Origin: Salinibacterium sp. ZJ450 | GTDB taxonomy: Bacteria; Actinomycetota; Actinomycetes; Actinomycetales; Microbacteriaceae | Assembly (NCBI RefSeq): GCF_011751885.2 | Contig: NZ_CP061771.1 | Coordinates: 3,348,001-3,412,000, forward strand | Direction of reading: 5' to 3' | DNA length: 64,000 nucleotides | Shown: positions 61,341 through 64,000 of the stretch, one piece after another | Numbering within the stretch: the first letter of the stretch is position 1 | Layout of the letters: each line of letters starts with the position of its first letter | Notes under the pieces: generated by a model | Database searches by the model: none | Seen by the model: only the letters and a program-made list of their open reading frames with translations | Told to the model about the DNA's origin: nothing | Program-made: the position numbers and the translations under genes

Positions 61341-62692
61341 CGTGTGCTCCGCTCGGCTCCGGCGCTGCGCTCGGTGAGATAGCGATCGAACTCGTCAGTG
61401 TCGTCGAGGTCGACATAGCGTCGACCTTCTGGGTCCGTGTCGGCCGTGTCGGCAGCGGTCGGGGGAACCGGATGTCCCGGCGTCGAGTACCCGGACAGCT
61501 CGTCGAACACCGAGATGTACGCCTCGGCCTGTGGGCGCCAGTCCATCAGGGTGGCCACCCGGGTGCGCGCCTTCCGCCCGAGCTCTGCGCGAAGCGCCGG
61601 GTCGTCAATCAGCGTTTCCACGGCATCGGCGAACGCCGCGATGTCGCCGGAGGGCACGTACAGCAGGGTGTCTCCTCCCGAGACGCGGGTCTCGACCAGA
61701 TCGAACGACACGGCGGGCAGTCCGTACGCCATGTACTCCATCGTCTTGTTCATCGTCGACACGTCGTTGAGCGGTGTCTTCAGGTCGGGGCACAGGCCGA
61801 TATCGGCTCGGCTGAGGTGCTCGGCAATGGCCACTTTGTCTACCCGGCCAGTGAAGGTCACGTGCTCGTCGAGACCGAGGGCGGTGGCTTGCCGGGTGAG
61901 GTCCTCGAAGCAGTCGCCGAAGCCGAGCAGGGTCGCGGTCACGTTGTCGCGCCCGCGGCGGTGCACGAGTTCGTCGACGACCAGCAGCACCTGGTCGACC
62001 CCGTCCTGGGGGCCCATGATCCCGAGGTAGACCAGGTTGATGCTGTCGGCCGGGCGCGGGTTGTCGGGGTAGATCGGGCGCATCCGCCGGGTGTCGGGTC
62101 CGCTGCGCACCACCGTCACCTCGTCGGGGCTGCGCCGTCCGCGCCGCAGCGCGACGGCCTTGTACGACTCATTCGTCGAGATGACCCGGTGCGCGGCGCG
62201 GAAGGTGCGCCGTTCCAGCCAGAGCAGGCCGCGGTACTCCAGCGCCTTCAACCCGCCGCGCGGTTCACCGAACCGGGAGATGAACAGTTCAGGGTTGAGG
62301 TCATGGTGGTCGAAGACGAACTTCACTCCAGACGCCCGCCACAGCAGCGCGAGCAGCCAGTACGTGTCTGGCGGGTTGCACGCCTGGATGATGTCGAACC
62401 GCCGGTTGCGCCGCACCGTCAGCGACAGCAGCGCGGTGCGGATCCAGCTATACGCGAACTCCCAGACGAAGCCGAGCAGCCCCTTCGCCTCCGGCGCCGG
62501 CGGGTACTTGTAGATATCTACCCCGTCAATGTGCTGGCGAGCGGGGTCACCTGGCCCCTTCGGGCAGATCACGCTCACGCGGTAGCCGCGCGCGATCAGG
62601 GCCTGGCACTCCAACCAGACCCGGCGGTCAAGCGGAACCGGCAGGTTCTGCACGATGATCAGCACGTGCGGGGAGGTCTTCTTGCGGCTCAT
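61337..62692 (-). CDS. Glycosyltransferase family 4
   Basis: A 451-residue retaining GT-B enzyme. The N-terminal half has VLIIVQNLPVPLDRRVWLEC and YRVSVICPKGPGDPARQHID; FDHHDLNPELFISRFGEP is shared by a large family of sugar transferases of the WbuB/WcaL kind. The C-terminal donor domain has INLVYLGIMGPQDGVDQVLL, FTGRVDKVAIAEHLSRADIG and NKTMEYMAYGLPAVSFDLVE, the E-x7-E region. It should add a sugar to the lipid-linked repeat unit. It starts four bases before the flippase stop (ATGA). A C-terminal tail (from about 415) with acidic repeats is unusual. Confidence 0.9.
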   Translation of the reverse strand: MSRKKTSPHVLIIVQNLPVPLDRRVWLECQALIARGYRVSVICPKGPGDPARQHIDGVDIYKYPPAPEAKGLLGFVWEFAYSWIRTALLSLTVRRNRRFDIIQACNPPDTYWLLALLWRASGVKFVFDHHDLNPELFISRFGEPRGGLKALEYRGLLWLERRTFRAAHRVISTNESYKAVALRRGRRSPDEVTVVRSGPDTRRMRPIYPDNPRPADSINLVYLGIMGPQDGVDQVLLVVDELVHRRGRDNVTATLLGFGDCFEDLTRQATALGLDEHVTFTGRVDKVAIAEHLSRADIGLCPDLKTPLNDVSTMNKTMEYMAYGLPAVSFDLVETRVSGGDTLLYVPSGDIAAFADAVETLIDDPALRAELGRKARTRVATLMDWRPQAEAYISVFDELSGYSTPGHPVPPTAADTADTDPEGRRYVDLDDTDEFDRYLTERSAGAERSTR

Positions 62693-64000
62693 GAGCGCTC
62701 CTTCGACGGTGACGGGATGCGGTGCCGGGTCGCCCGGCGGAATCGCGGCAGGTAGCCGGTCAGTTCGTCGAGGACCTGCCGGGCAAGCAGGCGCACTACG
62801 GCGAGATGCACCACGAGCACGGCGATGCCCATGAGTGCAATCCTCAGGATGGGCGGCAGACCGGGCGACAGGACCAGTGCCAGCCAGCCGGCTCCACCGC
62901 TGGCCAGGACCGCGGCGGCGAGGAAGCCGAACGGCCCGGCCAGTGTCCTCGGGGATGCTCGCAGCAGTTTCGCGACCAGGAACCACCGACCGGCCGTGGC
63001 GAAGATTGCGACGACGAGGAAGCCGTAGGCGACGGCGTGCAACCCCCACTGCACGGTGATCGCGGTGGCGGCGACCGTGCACAGGTCGATGATGACCGCG
63101 TAGACGAGCCACTGGCCGGGCTTGCCGAGTCCGTAGAACAGGCCGTGGTCGAGGGCCGCGCTCACCACCATCAGTCCGGCGAGCGCCAGAACCTGGGCGA
63201 CCTGCGCGCTCTGCTCCCAGCCGTCACCGAAGATGATCGGGATGATCAGTGGCGCGGCCACGGCAACTACGACCAGCACCGGCGACAGCGCCGCGTACGT
63301 CATCCGAAGGGCGCGGACATAGGCGCTGCGCAGGCGATCGGCGGAATCGCGGATTTTGGCGAATGCGACGGTGGAGACCGGCACGAGGGCAGCGCCGGTG
63401 AGGTCCTGCACGATTTGCACCAGCCGTTGCGCGATATTGAGGTAGCCGAGCGCGGCCAAGCCGAGCGTGCCCGAGATGATGGCAGCCTCCGCCCACGCTC
63501 GGACCATGGCGACGAACTCGACGGCGAGCACCTTACTGCCGAAGCGGGCCATCATGACGAACTCGCTGCCCGAGAAGACGAATGATGGGCGCCATCTGGC
63601 GGCGACCCAGGCGAGCACGGCGGTCAATAGGAGCGCGGTCAGTGTCTGACCGACCAGCGCCCAGACGCCGAAACCGGTGACGGTCATCGCGATGGCTACT
63701 ACCTGGGCGGCAACGGCAGCGATGCTCGCTTGCACCGCGATTACCCGGAACCGCATCTCCCGGCGCAGCAACGCCATCGGAACGGATGCCGTCGCCGTGA
63801 ACACCACGGCGAGCGCGAGCACTTGCATCACCGGAACGATCTGGTCGGAACGGAACACCAGTCCAACGAGCGGAGCGCTCAGCACGAGGACAACGGTCAG
63901 CAGGATGCCGGCGACCAGTGAGAACCAGAACCCGGTGCTGAGCATCCGGCGATCTGGTTTGTCCGCTTGCACGATGTACGCGGCAAACCCGAGATCGGCG
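62689..64000 (-). CDS. Wzx-type polysaccharide flippase (partial, N-terminus beyond window)
   Basis: The visible part is 436 codons of a multi-spanning membrane protein of the MOP/Wzx family; the N-terminal helix or two lie outside the window. The visible protein begins in ADLGFAAYIVQADKPDRRML, the region typical of the first cytoplasmic loop of Wzx, followed by FWFSLVAGILLTVVLVLSAP and ten or so more hydrophobic segments (RFGSKVLAVEFVAMVRAWAE, AALGYLNIAQRLVQIVQDLT, FGDGWEQSAQVAQVLALAGL). It is the first visible gene of the operon that continues through a glycosyltransferase to the Asn-synthetase-like gene, and would flip lipid-linked repeat units to the outside. Confidence 0.9.
   Translation of the reverse strand, partial: ADLGFAAYIVQADKPDRRMLSTGFWFSLVAGILLTVVLVLSAPLVGLVFRSDQIVPVMQVLALAVVFTATASVPMALLRREMRFRVIAVQASIAAVAAQVVAIAMTVTGFGVWALVGQTLTALLLTAVLAWVAARWRPSFVFSGSEFVMMARFGSKVLAVEFVAMVRAWAEAAIISGTLGLAALGYLNIAQRLVQIVQDLTGAALVPVSTVAFAKIRDSADRLRSAYVRALRMTYAALSPVLVVVAVAAPLIIPIIFGDGWEQSAQVAQVLALAGLMVVSAALDHGLFYGLGKPGQWLVYAVIIDLCTVAATAITVQWGLHAVAYGFLVVAIFATAGRWFLVAKLLRASPRTLAGPFGFLAAAVLASGGAGWLALVLSPGLPPILRIALMGIAVLVVHLAVVRLLARQVLDELTGYLPRFRRATRHRIPSPSKERS

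Noticed and set aside
62689-63972. Flippase starting at the GTG near 63972
   Set aside because: The reading frame continues to the window edge with Wzx-like sequence, so the gene is truncated by the window, not short.

Overview
The window is high-GC DNA from an actinobacterium, most likely of the family Microbacteriaceae. The basis is the GC-rich codon use, the frequent GTG starts, the ATGA/GTGA stop-start overlaps, and the gene order tilS-hpt-ftsH-folE-folP-folB-folK-DUF3180-PH-PH-DUF2520-panC followed by lysS, which is typical of that group. I cannot resolve the genus from this sequence. No transposase, integrase, phage gene, CRISPR array, rRNA or replication origin was seen.

Bases 1-29,900 are mainly core genome. 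They hold a GNAT acetyltransferase, a very large secreted nuclease/5'-nucleotidase, clpC with a good ClgR-type activator box, a small membrane protein/XRE regulator pair with tandem palindromic operators, a pirin, an ATP-dependent DNA ligase, lysS with two tiny membrane proteins, and a long minus-strand series running from tilS (25.9 kb) to panC (15.7 kb). That series covers tRNA modification, purine salvage, the FtsH protease, folate synthesis and pantothenate synthesis. The inorganic pyrophosphatase gene diverges from it. Two secreted peptidoglycan hydrolases (NlpC/P60 and M23) with related coiled-coil halves come next, then tRNA-Glu, tRNA-Asp and tRNA-Phe with two strong terminators.

Bases 30,000-64,000 are a surface-polysaccharide region that starts right after the tRNAs with a LuxR-type ATPase regulator. 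Its first part (33-44 kb) has a membrane polysaccharide synthase-like GT2, a UDP-sugar dehydrogenase, an epimerase/dehydratase, a second-type glmS, two paralogous secreted NodB deacetylases and a small anchored protein between them. Together this suggests a synthase-dependent amino-sugar polymer that is deacetylated outside the cell. The second part (44-64 kb) looks like a Wzx/Wzy pathway: WbpD-like acetyltransferase, MFS carrier, two Wzz-like proteins preceded by a 20-codon leader ORF, an O-antigen ligase/polymerase-like protein, four glycosyltransferases or modifying enzymes, a secreted beta-helix protein and a Wzx flippase cut by the window end.

The most unusual part is 56.4-61.3 kb. An AMP-forming acyl-CoA ligase, a PLP-dependent decarboxylase, a stand-alone carrier protein and an asparagine-synthetase-like protein without its glutaminase cysteine lie in an almost gapless operon with a glycosyltransferase and the flippase. 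The ligase and decarboxylase resemble families known as exosortase-A-associated from Gram-negative PEP-CTERM bacteria, yet no exosortase or PEP-CTERM protein is visible. I infer that they build an amine or acyl-amide decoration of the exopolysaccharide. Function here is inferred, not shown.
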